Assembly (NCBI GenBank): GCA_001916715.1
Contig: MNSZ01000062.1
Coordinates: 61,439 to 112,310 of the forward strand
Length of the DNA stretch: 50,872 bases
DNA from: Firmicutes bacterium CAG:24053_14
Lineage (GTDB): Bacteria; Bacillota; Clostridia; Oscillospirales; Oscillospiraceae
Direction of reading: 5' to 3'
The stretch's first letter is position 1; the number at the start of each line of letters is the position of its first letter. Under the pieces are notes generated by a model. The model worked only from the letters and a program-made list of their open reading frames with translations, was not told the DNA's origin and ran no database searches. Both the position numbers and the translations under genes were made by a program. This document shows, in pieces, positions 40,790-49,836 of the stretch.

Positions 40790-41518
40790 ATGCCTATTCC
40801 CACTCCGCACATATCGGCAAAAAAAGAGGATATCGCAAAAACGGTGCTCATGCCCGGCGATCCGCTCAGAGCCAAATTCATAGCAGAAACCTTCCTTGAG
40901 AATCCCGTACTCGTCAACAACGTCCGCGGCGTTCAGGGTCACACCGGCACATGGAAGGGCGTTCCCGTGACCGTTATGGCAAGCGGCATGGGCATTCCGG
41001 CCATCGGTATCTACAGCTGGGAGCTGTACAATTTCTATGATGTTGATAATATCATCCGCATCGGCTCTGCCGGTGCGCTGCGCGACGATCTTAAGCTCAT
41101 GGACATCGTTGCCGGTCAGGGCGCATGCACCGACTCCAACTTCGTGCATCAGTTTGAGCTTAACGGCACCTTCGCACCAATCGCCGACTACACGCTTCTG
41201 AGCACCGCCGTAGAAACGGCAAAGGAGCACGGCGTTGACATGAAGGTCGGCAACATCCTCTCGGGCGATAACTTCTATTCTCCTGCCGGCTGCGACAGTA
41301 ATGATAAGTGGCGCGATATGGGTGTTATGGCGGTTGAAATGGAGGCCGCAGGCCTTTACATGAACGCTGCCAGGGCAGGAAAGCGCGCGCTGTGCATCTG
41401 CACGATCTCCGATCATATTTACCGCGATGAGGCACTGTCCTCTGAGGAAAGACAGTTGTCGTTCACTCAGATGATGGAAATAGCACTGGATACGGCAGTA
41501 AAGATGAATAACCTATAA
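40790..41518 (+). CDS. deoD: Purine nucleoside phosphorylase, DeoD type
   Basis: Splits purine nucleosides with phosphate into base and (deoxy)ribose-1-phosphate. 242 residues, hexameric family: MPGDPLRAKFIAETFLENPV, the ASGMGIPAIGIYSWELYNFY segment, IRIGSAGAL and the sugar-binding VEMEAAGLY, with the catalytic aspartate in TISDH. GAGGAGG precedes the ATG. The placement between udk/tdk and the nucleoside importer makes the cluster a salvage unit. Confidence 0.96.
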   Translation: MPIPTPHISAKKEDIAKTVLMPGDPLRAKFIAETFLENPVLVNNVRGVQGHTGTWKGVPVTVMASGMGIPAIGIYSWELYNFYDVDNIIRIGSAGALRDDLKLMDIVAGQGACTDSNFVHQFELNGTFAPIADYTLLSTAVETAKEHGVDMKVGNILSGDNFYSPAGCDSNDKWRDMGVMAVEMEAAGLYMNAARAGKRALCICTISDHIYRDEALSSEERQLSFTQMMEIALDTAVKMNNL

Positions 41519-41565
41519 ATTTTGTGCCGAAAGGTGTTGCTTTTGGACAAATTGCTAAATTATAC

Positions 41566-41619
41566 TTGCCTTTGATATCCACGCAGTGGTATACTGTGTA
41601 TAGTACACGGCAAGTGTAC
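41566..41619 (+). promoter_or_regulatory. Promoter and possible operator of the BMP lipoprotein gene
   Basis: TTGCCT (41566-41571), an 18-base spacer and TATACT (41590-41595). Just after it is the dyad GTACAC-GGCAA-GTGTAC (41603-41619), placed where a repressor would block initiation. I looked for a purine riboswitch in the leader and did not find its conserved core. Confidence 0.6.
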
Positions 41620-41667
41620 AAAATCAATTTCGTTGGCAAAAAACAAATTTTATACGGAGGAAAAAAC

Positions 41668-42828
41668 ATGAAAAGAATTCTCGCACTGGTTCTTGCTCTG
41701 TGCATGGTCTTTGCTCTTTGCGCCTGCGGCGACGGCGACAAGGATCCCAAAACCACCGACAATGGCAACGAAACCGCAATGAAGGTCGCAATGATCACCG
41801 ACTACGGCGATATCACCGACCAGTCCTTCAACCAGACCACCTATGAAGCATGCAAGGCATACTGCTCCGAAAAAAGCATCGACTTCAACTACTTCAAGCC
41901 CGCTTCCGACTCCGACGCTGACCGCGTTGCAATGATCGAGAAGGCAGTTGCCGACGGCTACAATGTCATCGTAATGCCCGGCTACGCTTTCGCAAATGCA
42001 ATCAAGCAGACAGTTAACACCTACACCGATGTTAAGTTCGTCGCACTGGACGTCGGCGCAGGCGACCTGAACACCTTTAACGACGACGGTTCCATCAAGG
42101 AAGAGTTCAAGGTTCCCTCCAACCTCTACTGCGCAGTTTACCAGGAAGAGCTGTGCGGCTACATGGCCGGTTACGCAGCAGTTAAGCTCGGCTACAAGCA
42201 GCTCGGCTTCCTCGGCGGCATGGCAGTTCCCGCAGTTGTTCGTTACGGCTATGGCTTCGTTCAGGGCGTTAACGCAGCAGCTACCGAGCTGAACATCGCA
42301 GATCAGGTCTCCGTTAAGTACGTTTACGGCAACAAGTTTGCTCCCGCACCCGAAATCACTGCTGTTATGGATACATGGTACAAGGGCGGCACCGAGGTCG
42401 TCTTTGCCTGCGGCGGCGGTATCTATGCATCCGCAGCTGAAGCAGCAGCAAAGGTCGAAGGCGCAAAGGTCATCGGCGTTGACGTTGACCAGGCCGGCAT
42501 CATCGACGGCGCATACGGCGACGGCATGACCGTTACTTCCGCAATGAAGGGCCTTGCTCCCACCGTTAAGACCGTTCTGGCTGCAATCTCTGCCGACAAG
42601 TGGGCAGACTTCGGCGGCAAGATCGAGACTCTGGGCCTCGTTTCCGATAACCCGGATGACAACTACGTACAGCTTGCCGGCTCCACTCAGTTCGCCGACG
42701 GCTTCACTCAGGACGACTACAAGACCCTCGTTGCTTCCATGTTCAAGGGCGATATCAAGGTTGATAACTCCACCGAGAAGATGCCCGAGGTTTCTGTCAA
42801 GGTCGAGACCTTCGACAACATCCTGTAA
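41668..42828 (+). CDS. BMP family nucleoside-binding lipoprotein
   Basis: Substrate-binding lipoprotein of a nucleoside ABC importer, related to Bacillus NupN (YufN) and Treponema PnrA. 386 residues: signal peptide with lipobox ALCAC, then the two-lobed BMP fold with MITDYGDITDQSFNQTTYEA, NVIVMPGYAFANAI, GFVQGVNAAATEL and VIGVDVDQAG. GGAGG is seven bases before the ATG. Heavy use of one codon per amino acid suggests high expression, as expected for the binding protein relative to the permeases. A terminator separates it from the ABC genes, which have their own promoter. Confidence 0.94.
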   Translation: MKRILALVLALCMVFALCACGDGDKDPKTTDNGNETAMKVAMITDYGDITDQSFNQTTYEACKAYCSEKSIDFNYFKPASDSDADRVAMIEKAVADGYNVIVMPGYAFANAIKQTVNTYTDVKFVALDVGAGDLNTFNDDGSIKEEFKVPSNLYCAVYQEELCGYMAGYAAVKLGYKQLGFLGGMAVPAVVRYGYGFVQGVNAAATELNIADQVSVKYVYGNKFAPAPEITAVMDTWYKGGTEVVFACGGGIYASAAEAAAKVEGAKVIGVDVDQAGIIDGAYGDGMTVTSAMKGLAPTVKTVLAAISADKWADFGGKIETLGLVSDNPDDNYVQLAGSTQFADGFTQDDYKTLVASMFKGDIKVDNSTEKMPEVSVKVETFDNIL

Positions 42829-42845
42829 TTTAAGCATCAAAAGTT

Positions 42846-42882
42846 CAAGGACAGACGGAATTTTCCGTCTGTCCTTATTTTA
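42846..42882 (+). terminator. Terminator after the BMP lipoprotein gene
   Basis: AAGGACAGACGGA pairs perfectly with TCCGTCTGTCCTT, followed by ATTTTATTTG. Partial read-through could set a higher level of binding protein than of membrane subunits. Confidence 0.85.
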
Positions 42883-42904
42883 TTTGTATTTCCGACATTT
42901 TTAT

Positions 42905-42969
42905 TTGCAATGCCACCCTTACTATTGTATAATTAATTATTAATAGTTTCAGATATAAAGATCTTTATA
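42905..42969 (+). promoter_or_regulatory. Promoter and 16-bp palindrome before the nucleoside ABC transporter genes
   Basis: TTGCAA (42905-42910), a 17-base spacer and TATAAT (42928-42933). About 20 bases downstream is the perfect palindrome TATAAAGATCTTTATA (42954-42969), just before the ribosome-binding site; a candidate operator. Confidence 0.65.
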
Positions 42970-42991
42970 AACGAAAGGGGAGATTTGGGTT

Positions 42992-44536
42992 TTGGAACAG
43001 GCATATGCGATAGAAATGCTGCATATAACAAAGCGCTTTCCGGGCATAGTCGCCAATGATGATATTACCCTTCAGCTCAAAAAGGGCGAGATACACGCCC
43101 TGCTCGGCGAAAACGGAGCAGGCAAGAGCACCCTGATGAGCGTTTTGTTCGGCCTTTATCAGGCGGAAGAGGGCGTTATCAAAAAAGACGGCAAAGAGGT
43201 CAACATCAAAGACCCCAACGATGCAAACCGCCTCGGCATAGGCATGGTGCACCAGCACTTCAAGCTCGTTGAGTGCTTCTCGGTCCTCGATAACATCATC
43301 CTCGGCGACGAGCCGACGGATAAGGCAGGCTTCCTTAAAAAGGACGAGGCTCGCAAAAAGATCATTGAGCTGAGCGATAAGTACGGCCTGAGCGTCGATC
43401 CCGATGCGATCATCGAGGATATAACCGTCGGCATGCAGCAGCGCACCGAAATACTCAAAATGCTCTACCGCGAAAACGAGATACTCATTTTCGACGAGCC
43501 GACCGCGGTGCTCACTCCGCAGGAGATCGAAGAGCTTATACAGATCATGAAAAACCTCGCAAAAGAGGGCAAGAGCATCCTGTTTATCTCGCATAAGCTC
43601 AACGAGATCATGGAAGCTGCCGACCGCTGCACGGTCCTGCGCAAGGGCAAGTATATCGGCACAGTCGATATAAAAGACACCAACAAGGAAGAGCTTTCGC
43701 GAATGATGGTCGGCCGCGACGTTGACTTTGTCGTGCATAAGGAAGAGGCAAAGCCCGGCGACGTTATCCTCGATGTTGAGGGCATGACTGTTGCGTCGAA
43801 GGTGCATCATAACAATGCCGTTAAGAACGTGTCCTTCAAGGTGCGCGCCGGCGAGATCGTCTGCATTGCCGGCATCGACGGCAACGGCCAGACGGAGCTT
43901 GTTTACGGCATCACCGGGCTTGAGCCGCTCAAGGAAGGCAAAATTACGCTCGGCGGCAGAGACATAACCCATGCCTCGATCCGCGACCGCAACACCCACG
44001 GCATGAGCCATATCCCCGAGGACAGACACAAGCACGGTCTTGTGCTCGACTATTCGCTTGAGTATAACATGATCCTCCAGCGCTATTTCGAGCCGCAGTT
44101 TATCTCCGGCGCAGGATTTTTGAAACGCAAGAATATACGCGAGTATTCCGATAAGCTCATCGAGCAGTACGATGTCCGCTCCGGTCAGGGCTCGATCACA
44201 ACGGCGCGCAGCATGTCCGGCGGCAACCAGCAGAAAGCGATCGTTGCCCGTGAGATCGACAAGGATCCAGAGCTGCTCGTTGCGGTACAGCCGACGCGCG
44301 GCCTTGATGTAGGCGCTATCGAGTATATCCACAAGCAGCTTGTTGCCGTGCGTGATGCAGGCCATGCGGTGCTCCTGGTGTCGCTTGAGCTTGACGAGGT
44401 AATGAGTGTTTCCGACCGTATCCTTGTTATGTATGAGGGCGAGATAGTCGGTGAGCTTGACCCGAAGAAAACAACCGTTGAAGAGCTCGGCCTGTACATG
44501 GCCGGTGCGAAGAAAGGAGCAGGCGGCAATGAATAA
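42992..44536 (+). CDS. Nucleoside ABC transporter ATP-binding protein (NupO-like)
   Basis: Double ATPase of 514 residues that powers nucleoside uptake. First ABC domain: Walker A GENGAGKST, Walker B ILIFDEPTAVL, H-loop ISHKL. Second domain: degenerate Walker A GIDGNGQTEL, intact signature MSGGNQQKAIVAREI, and VAVQPTRGLDVG. One degenerate domain is normal in this family. Start is TTG at 42992, nine bases after AAAGGGGAG. The stop overlaps the next gene by eight bases. Confidence 0.94.
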   Translation: MEQAYAIEMLHITKRFPGIVANDDITLQLKKGEIHALLGENGAGKSTLMSVLFGLYQAEEGVIKKDGKEVNIKDPNDANRLGIGMVHQHFKLVECFSVLDNIILGDEPTDKAGFLKKDEARKKIIELSDKYGLSVDPDAIIEDITVGMQQRTEILKMLYRENEILIFDEPTAVLTPQEIEELIQIMKNLAKEGKSILFISHKLNEIMEAADRCTVLRKGKYIGTVDIKDTNKEELSRMMVGRDVDFVVHKEEAKPGDVILDVEGMTVASKVHHNNAVKNVSFKVRAGEIVCIAGIDGNGQTELVYGITGLEPLKEGKITLGGRDITHASIRDRNTHGMSHIPEDRHKHGLVLDYSLEYNMILQRYFEPQFISGAGFLKRKNIREYSDKLIEQYDVRSGQGSITTARSMSGGNQQKAIVAREIDKDPELLVAVQPTRGLDVGAIEYIHKQLVAVRDAGHAVLLVSLELDEVMSVSDRILVMYEGEIVGELDPKKTTVEELGLYMAGAKKGAGGNE

Positions 44537-45671
44537 GGAAAAGCGCTCGCTTCTGAAAAACGACGGAGTGCAGTCGTTTATCGCATCAATAATCTGCATT
44601 CTGCTCGGTCTGCTTCTGGGCTATGTGGTCCTGCTGTTTATAAACCCGGCAGGCGCAGGCGAAGCGATAACGAGCCTTGTAAAGAACTTTTTCAACTACC
44701 CGAACACGACGATAGCGCTCAAATACTTCGGCAGCACGCTTGTAAAGACCGCGCCGCTGCTGATGTGCTCGCTGTCGATCCTGTTTGCGTATAAGGTCGG
44801 CCTGTTCAATATAGGCGCTGCCGGCCAGTACGCATTCGGCGCAGGCATTGCGATCTACGCGGCTCTTGCGTGGCAGCTGCCCTGGTGGGTGTGCCTGCTT
44901 CTGGCCATGGCGGCCGGCGCAGTCCTCGGCACGGTAAGCGGTATCCTCAAAAGCTACTGCAACGTAAACGAGGTCATCTCCGGCATCATGCTCAACTGGA
45001 TAACCCTTTACGCCATGAACGATCTGCTGACAAACGTGAAGGAAGCTGCCAGCCCCTACACGATGCATATCGAAAGCGTAAGTCCGCAGTCGATCATGCC
45101 GACCCTCGGACTCGACACGCTGTTTTCAAACAACCAGTATGTTACGATAGCCATACCCATCTCGATAATTATAGCGATACTTGTATACATCGTTATGGAA
45201 AAAACCAAATTCGGCTATGAGCTTAAGGCGACCGGCTTCAATAAAAACGCCGCAAAATACTGCGGCATGGCCGAAAAGCGCAACACCATCCTGACCCTGC
45301 TCATCGGCGGCGGCCTTGCCGGACTCGGTGCAGGCCTTTTCTACCTGACGGGTTTTGAGCAGTGGTCATGCGGACAGTCGTCCGTTCCCGGAATGGGCTT
45401 TAACGGCATAGCCGCGGCATTCCTCGGCGGCCTGAACCCGATCGGCTCGATATTCTCGTCCTACTTTATTCAGCATATAACGGTCGGCGGTGCGTATCTT
45501 GATAAGAGCATGTACTGCACGCAGATATCCGACCTTATATCCTCGATTATCATCTACCTGTGCGGCTTTGTTCTGTTCATGAAATTCGTTATGAACAACA
45601 TCGCCGCAAGGCGTGAGGAAAAGGCAAAGGCGGCAGCCAAGGCTGTCGAACAGGAAGGAGGCAACGAATAA
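44529..45671 (+). CDS. Nucleoside ABC transporter permease 1 (NupP-like)
   Basis: Membrane subunit of the BPD_transp_2 family, 380 residues with about ten helices. Family features: KTAPLLMCSLSILFAYKVGL, FNIGAAGQYAFGAG, the cytoplasmic KTKFGYELKATGFNKNAAKY loop that contacts the ATPase, and GMGFNGIAAAFLGGLNPIGS. The start at 44529 overlaps the ATPase gene; AAAGGAGC lies upstream. An earlier in-frame ATG would read inside the ATPase gene. The C-terminus is a charged tail. Confidence 0.93.
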   Translation: MNKEKRSLLKNDGVQSFIASIICILLGLLLGYVVLLFINPAGAGEAITSLVKNFFNYPNTTIALKYFGSTLVKTAPLLMCSLSILFAYKVGLFNIGAAGQYAFGAGIAIYAALAWQLPWWVCLLLAMAAGAVLGTVSGILKSYCNVNEVISGIMLNWITLYAMNDLLTNVKEAASPYTMHIESVSPQSIMPTLGLDTLFSNNQYVTIAIPISIIIAILVYIVMEKTKFGYELKATGFNKNAAKYCGMAEKRNTILTLLIGGGLAGLGAGLFYLTGFEQWSCGQSSVPGMGFNGIAAAFLGGLNPIGSIFSSYFIQHITVGGAYLDKSMYCTQISDLISSIIIYLCGFVLFMKFVMNNIAARREEKAKAAAKAVEQEGGNE

Positions 45672-46609
45672 TGTCATTACTTATCCAGTACACTATTCTT
45701 TATGCTTCCGTGCTTATCCTCGTCGCTCTCGGCGGCTGCTTTTCCGAGCACTCGGGCGTAATAAACCTCGGCCTTGAGGGCATAATGGTCATGGGCGCTC
45801 TCGGCGGCGCGCTTACTATGAAATACATGATCGGGTATCCTCCGGCGGTCATCGTCATCCTCACGATCCTTGCCGCAGCTGTAACCGGCCTTGTGTTCTC
45901 GGCTCTGCTTGCGGTCGCGTGTATAAACTTCAAAGCCGATCAGACGATCGTCGGCACGGCGCTCAACATGCTCGGCCTTGCGGCGGCAACGGTCATCGTA
46001 AAGGCGATAAACATCGCCGAAAACCCCGACAACGTTTCGGCCACCGTGCAGTACATCGCGCAGAAGAAGTCCTTCCTCGTCAATATCGGCGGCTTTGAGT
46101 TCAACTGGATGATGCTCGTTGCGCTCGTTATCCTCATCGCGGCATACATCGTCCTGTACAAGACCAAATTCGGCCTGCGCCTGATGGCCTGCGGCGAGCA
46201 CCCCCAGGCGGCGGACTCGGTCGGTATAAACGTTTACAAGATGCGCTGGTCGGGCGTTCTGATATCCGGCGTTCTGGGCGGACTCGGCGGCATTATGTAC
46301 ATCATTGCCGGCGCGAGCGAGTGGCAGTTTGAAGCAGGCGTTGCCGGCTTCGGCTTCCTTGCTCTTGCGGTCATGATCTTCGGCCAGTGGAAGCCGCACC
46401 GCATAGCGCTTGCCGCGCTGCTGTTCGGCCTGTTCCGCGCCCTTGCGAGCGTGTATTCCGGCTTCGACTTCCTGCTGAGCCTGCAAATTTCCGGCTCGGT
46501 ATACAAGATGCTGCCGTATATAATCTCGCTGATAGTCCTTGCCCTGACCTCCAAGCGTTCGCGCGCTCCGAAGGCGGAGGGCATCCCCTACGAAAAGGGA
46601 CAAAGATAA
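45671..46609 (+). CDS. Nucleoside ABC transporter permease 2 (NupQ-like)
   Basis: Second BPD_transp_2 membrane subunit, 312 residues and about nine helices. Motifs: GVINLGLEGIMVMGALGGAL near the N-terminus and KTKFGLRLMACGEHPQAADS, the ATPase-contact loop. The start codon overlaps the stop of permease 1 by one base (TAATG), with AGGAGG upstream. With the BMP lipoprotein, ATPase and permease 1 it makes a complete importer, in the order known from yufN-yufO-yufP-yufQ. Confidence 0.94.
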   Translation: MSLLIQYTILYASVLILVALGGCFSEHSGVINLGLEGIMVMGALGGALTMKYMIGYPPAVIVILTILAAAVTGLVFSALLAVACINFKADQTIVGTALNMLGLAAATVIVKAINIAENPDNVSATVQYIAQKKSFLVNIGGFEFNWMMLVALVILIAAYIVLYKTKFGLRLMACGEHPQAADSVGINVYKMRWSGVLISGVLGGLGGIMYIIAGASEWQFEAGVAGFGFLALAVMIFGQWKPHRIALAALLFGLFRALASVYSGFDFLLSLQISGSVYKMLPYIISLIVLALTSKRSRAPKAEGIPYEKGQR

Positions 46610-46621
46610 TTGTATATTCAA

Positions 46622-46655
46622 TAAAAATGCACCGTCGACCGACGGTGCATTTTGC
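46622..46655. terminator. Bidirectional terminator
   Basis: AAAATGCACCGTC pairs with GACGGTGCATTTT between the converging nucleoside transporter and EamA genes. Confidence 0.88.
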
Positions 46656-47566
46656 TATTCTTCAAATTCGTTTTCCGGCGGATATTTCTGCACTCCCCAT
46701 ATGCCGATGAGCACAACGACCATCGCCCCGAGCGAGACCGCGGTGAGCTTCTCGCCGAGGATGAATATTCCGGCGGCCACCGAGACGATCGTTGCAAGAT
46801 TGTGAAAGACCGCGACGTTTGCCATAGGCGCGTGCGACACGGCGTAGTTAAACAGCGAATATCCTGCCACCGATGCGCCGAGGGCGAGAAACAGCGCCGC
46901 GAGGATAAACCGGGGATCTGCCGCCGGCGCGATCAGCGCTGCCGCGCTGCCGCCGTTTTCGATGAGCGCAAGCGTTGTAAAGAACACGGCACCCATGGCC
47001 TGCATGAAATACGTCCTCTCGAAAACCGAGAATCTGCCGGATACACCGCAGGATATGACGCTGAACGCAGAGCCGGTTACAACGGCAAGGCATAAAAGCG
47101 CAAAACCTTTGAAGGTGATCGAGCCGCCGCTGTTTTCGGCAAGGGTTATGACGATTATCCCGGCTATCGACAGCGCGCTGAACAGCCACTGCTTTTTGCT
47201 CGGCCGCTCCTTCAGAAAAATTGCGGCAAAGATAATGGTCACTATCGGGATGACGGCGATCATGATGCCGGAGAATGCCGAGCTTGAGTATTTAAGCCCG
47301 TATTGCTCGCCGACAAAGTAAATGCACGGCTCCATTGCACCGAGAAGCAGCAGCGGCTTTACGCTTTTTCCGCGAAGATCGAGCTTCTGCTTGCCCAAAA
47401 GCACGGGAACGGTGAGCGCGAGCAGAGCGATATCAAAGCGATAGCTCATCAAAACAAAGGGCGAGGCGCTCTCCTGCCCGATGGAGGACGCAAGGAAGCT
47501 CAGACCCCAGAAAATCTGCGTGACGATCGCGGCGGCGATCGCCTTTGAATAGCTTTTGTCCTTCAC
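46655..47566 (-). CDS. EamA/DMT family transporter
   Basis: Inner-membrane transporter of the drug/metabolite superfamily, 303 residues with ten predicted helices in two EamA repeats (first ending near LKERPSKKQWLFSALSIAGI, second near FILGEKLTAVSLGAMVVVL). The ligand is unknown. It overlaps the end of the upstream metallo-hydrolase gene by four bases (start at 47566, upstream stop at 47563), with GGAGGGCAGC before the start, so the two are co-translated. Confidence 0.88.
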   Translation of the reverse strand: MKDKSYSKAIAAAIVTQIFWGLSFLASSIGQESASPFVLMSYRFDIALLALTVPVLLGKQKLDLRGKSVKPLLLLGAMEPCIYFVGEQYGLKYSSSAFSGIMIAVIPIVTIIFAAIFLKERPSKKQWLFSALSIAGIIVITLAENSGGSITFKGFALLCLAVVTGSAFSVISCGVSGRFSVFERTYFMQAMGAVFFTTLALIENGGSAAALIAPAADPRFILAALFLALGASVAGYSLFNYAVSHAPMANVAVFHNLATIVSVAAGIFILGEKLTAVSLGAMVVVLIGIWGVQKYPPENEFEE

Positions 47567-48465
47567 GCTGCCCTCCTTTCGACCTTCATGCCGTCGCTGA
47601 ATATGACGATGCTGCCCTCGAGGTCTGTTCTGTAAACGGTAACGCCGGCGTCGTTTAAGCGGCTGAGCGTTTCCTCGTGCGGATGGCCGTAGTCATTGTC
47701 CCTGCCGCAGGATATAACGCCTATTTTCGGCTCGGCCTCGTACAAGAACTGATAGCAGCTCGAGCCGGACGAGCCGTGGTGCCCGACCTTGAGCACGTCG
47801 CACTTTATATCCGCTCCGTCCTCGATAAGCTCCTTTTCGGCCTTCGCGGTCATGTCGCCTGTGAAGAGAAAGCTTGTGTCGCCGTAATCAAGGCGCAGAA
47901 CCAGACTGTCATCATTTACGTTTTTGTGATCCGAAAGCGGGCCGAGAAACTCAAATTTCGCGTCGCCGAGGCTGTACTTTACGCCCTGATCGGGAACCTC
48001 GAGCGTAAGCTGCGCGCTCTCGACGGTATCGACAAAGTGCAGATACGCCGCCGCGTCGCCCGCGTAGGGCGAGGTGAACACGGTGTCAACATCGAAGCTT
48101 TCAACGACCGCGTCAAGACCGCCACAGTGGTCTGCGTGACCGTGGGTGCAGACAACATAGTCGAGCTTTTTTATGCCGAGATCGCGGATGTACTCAACGA
48201 CCGTGTCTCCGGCCGAGGGAACGCCTGCGTCGATGAGCATGTACTGCCCGTTGCAGCACAAAAGCTCCGAGTCGCCCTGACCGACGTCGATGTAGTGGAC
48301 ATACAGGCCGTCCATCGGCACGGTGACGGTCGGATTGTTATCCGACATGCGCTGAAAAAGCAGTACCGCGACTGCGATAACTACGAGAGCTATCGCGGCA
48401 AGGGGATATTTTTTCGCAAACCGGGCGAATTTATTAACATCACTTTTTCTGACTTTTCTGCTCAT
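47563..48465 (-). CDS. Membrane-anchored metallo-beta-lactamase-fold hydrolase (ComEC C-terminal-like)
   Basis: 300 residues: basic N-terminus, one membrane helix (about 21-37, PLAAIALVVIAVAVLLF), and an MBL domain outside the cell. The domain has HYIDVGQGDS, the metal motif CTHGHADHCGG, FTGDMTAKAE and KVGHHGSSGSS, matching the DNA-degrading/ComEC competence domain but without the ComEC channel. Start at 48465 after GGGAGGGCCGCTC; the frame is open for 32 codons upstream but has no ribosome-binding site there. Such stand-alone proteins are common in Clostridia; the substrate is unknown and nuclease activity is only suggested. Confidence 0.88.
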   Translation of the reverse strand: MSRKVRKSDVNKFARFAKKYPLAAIALVVIAVAVLLFQRMSDNNPTVTVPMDGLYVHYIDVGQGDSELLCCNGQYMLIDAGVPSAGDTVVEYIRDLGIKKLDYVVCTHGHADHCGGLDAVVESFDVDTVFTSPYAGDAAAYLHFVDTVESAQLTLEVPDQGVKYSLGDAKFEFLGPLSDHKNVNDDSLVLRLDYGDTSFLFTGDMTAKAEKELIEDGADIKCDVLKVGHHGSSGSSCYQFLYEAEPKIGVISCGRDNDYGHPHEETLSRLNDAGVTVYRTDLEGSIVIFSDGMKVERRAA

Positions 48466-48545
48466 GAGCGGCCCTCCCAATGCGCGGCTGTGCGCCGCAA
48501 TGTCAGATATTTTCTCACAAAGGCGCGAAAAAAGCAATATTGTGC

Positions 48546-48574
48546 TTTTCAAAACGGCCATGATATTTTATAAT
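48546..48574 (+). promoter_or_regulatory. Promoter of the mutase-ispE operon
   Basis: TTTTCA (48546-48551), a 17-base spacer and TATAAT (48569-48574), about 30 bases before the start codon. Confidence 0.6.
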
Positions 48575-48606
48575 ATTTCATATTCCAAAGCAAGGAGCGA
48601 TACAAA

Positions 48607-49836
48607 ATGAAATACATTCTTATAATTGGAGACGGCATGGCTGATAACCCCGTTCCCGAGCTTGGCGGCCTGACGCCGCTTGAATATGCAAAAAAGCCTT
48701 TTATCGACGAGCTTGCCGCACGCGGCGAGGTCGGCAGCGTGCTGAACGTTCCGCGCGGGCTGCCTGCCGGCAGCGATACGGCGATAATGTCCATTTTCGG
48801 CTGCGACCCGAACCTTTACTACACGGGACGCGCGCCGCTTGAAGCCGCGGCGACCGGCATAAAGCTCAACGCAGGCAACGTTGCCTATCGCTGCAACATG
48901 GTCACCTATGAGGAGGGCGACATGCCCTTTGAGGAAAAGCGCATCCTCTCTCACTCGGCAGGCTCCATTGACGGCGAGGTGTCCGACGCGATAGTCACCG
49001 CACTGTTTAACGATCCCGAGTTTGCGCCTCTTGCCGAGAAAGCCGGCATGAAGGTGAATCTCGGCCACTCCTTCCGCCATATCGCCGTGCAGTCGCAGGC
49101 CGATATAAAAGGTATCCGCCTTGCTCCGCCGCACGATCACCTCGGTGAGAAGATCGGCGCGATACTGCCCACCGGCTGCGAGAATGCAACGGTGCTGCGC
49201 GAGCTTATGGAGGCGGCAAACCGCATTCTTGAGCACCATCCGCTCAACGAAAAGCTGCGCGCCGAGGGTAAAATGCCGGCAAACGGCGTGTGGTTCTGGG
49301 CCGAGGGGACGGCTGTCAAGCTGCCCGACTTCAAGCAGGAGACCGGCCACGACGGTGTCGTTGTGTCTGCTGTTCCTCTGTGCCACGGTATTGCCGCGCT
49401 TACGGGACTGAGCTTTGTCTGCCCCGAGGGCGCAACCGGCGAAAAGGACACAAACTATGAAAACAAGCTTGCCGCCGCGCTGAAAATACTTGAGGATCAC
49501 GATTTTGCCGCCGTTCACGTTGAAGCTCCCGACGAGTGCACGCACAACGGCGACCTTGAGGGCAAGCTCGAGGCCATCGGCTGGCTCGATACGCGCCTTA
49601 TCCGTCCGCTGGACGCGGCCATGCGCGAGCGCGGCTGGGATTATCGCCTGCTGTTTTTGTCCGACCACAAAACGCTGACCTCCACGCGCGGCCACGACGG
49701 CGATCCCGTTCCGTACATGCTCTATGACAGCCGCGTCGATACCAAGGCCGGCCTGCCGTACACCGAAAAAAGCGGCGAGAAAGGCCCGTATGTCAATTCC
49801 GGCGTCGCGCTGATGTCAATTCTTTTTGAAAAATGA
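48607..49836 (+). CDS. aPGAM-type cofactor-independent phosphoglycerate mutase (or related homoserine kinase)
   Basis: Alkaline-phosphatase superfamily enzyme, 409 residues. The metal and catalytic motifs are present: IIGDGMADNP, the nucleophile in GSDTAIMSIFGCDP, RAPLEAAATGI, CHGIAALTGL, EAPDECTHNGDLEGK and LSDHKT. Family members in glycolysis interconvert 3- and 2-phosphoglycerate; some bacterial members are annotated as homoserine kinases that replace ThrB, and sequence alone does not decide. AAGGAG precedes the ATG. It overlaps ispE by four bases. Confidence 0.87.
   Translation: MKYILIIGDGMADNPVPELGGLTPLEYAKKPFIDELAARGEVGSVLNVPRGLPAGSDTAIMSIFGCDPNLYYTGRAPLEAAATGIKLNAGNVAYRCNMVTYEEGDMPFEEKRILSHSAGSIDGEVSDAIVTALFNDPEFAPLAEKAGMKVNLGHSFRHIAVQSQADIKGIRLAPPHDHLGEKIGAILPTGCENATVLRELMEAANRILEHHPLNEKLRAEGKMPANGVWFWAEGTAVKLPDFKQETGHDGVVVSAVPLCHGIAALTGLSFVCPEGATGEKDTNYENKLAAALKILEDHDFAAVHVEAPDECTHNGDLEGKLEAIGWLDTRLIRPLDAAMRERGWDYRLLFLSDHKTLTSTRGHDGDPVPYMLYDSRVDTKAGLPYTEKSGEKGPYVNSGVALMSILFEK

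Noticed and set aside
41519..41667. Purine riboswitch before the BMP nucleoside lipoprotein
   Set aside because: The conserved core of purine riboswitches was not found; only a promoter and a short protein-binding-type dyad are visible.
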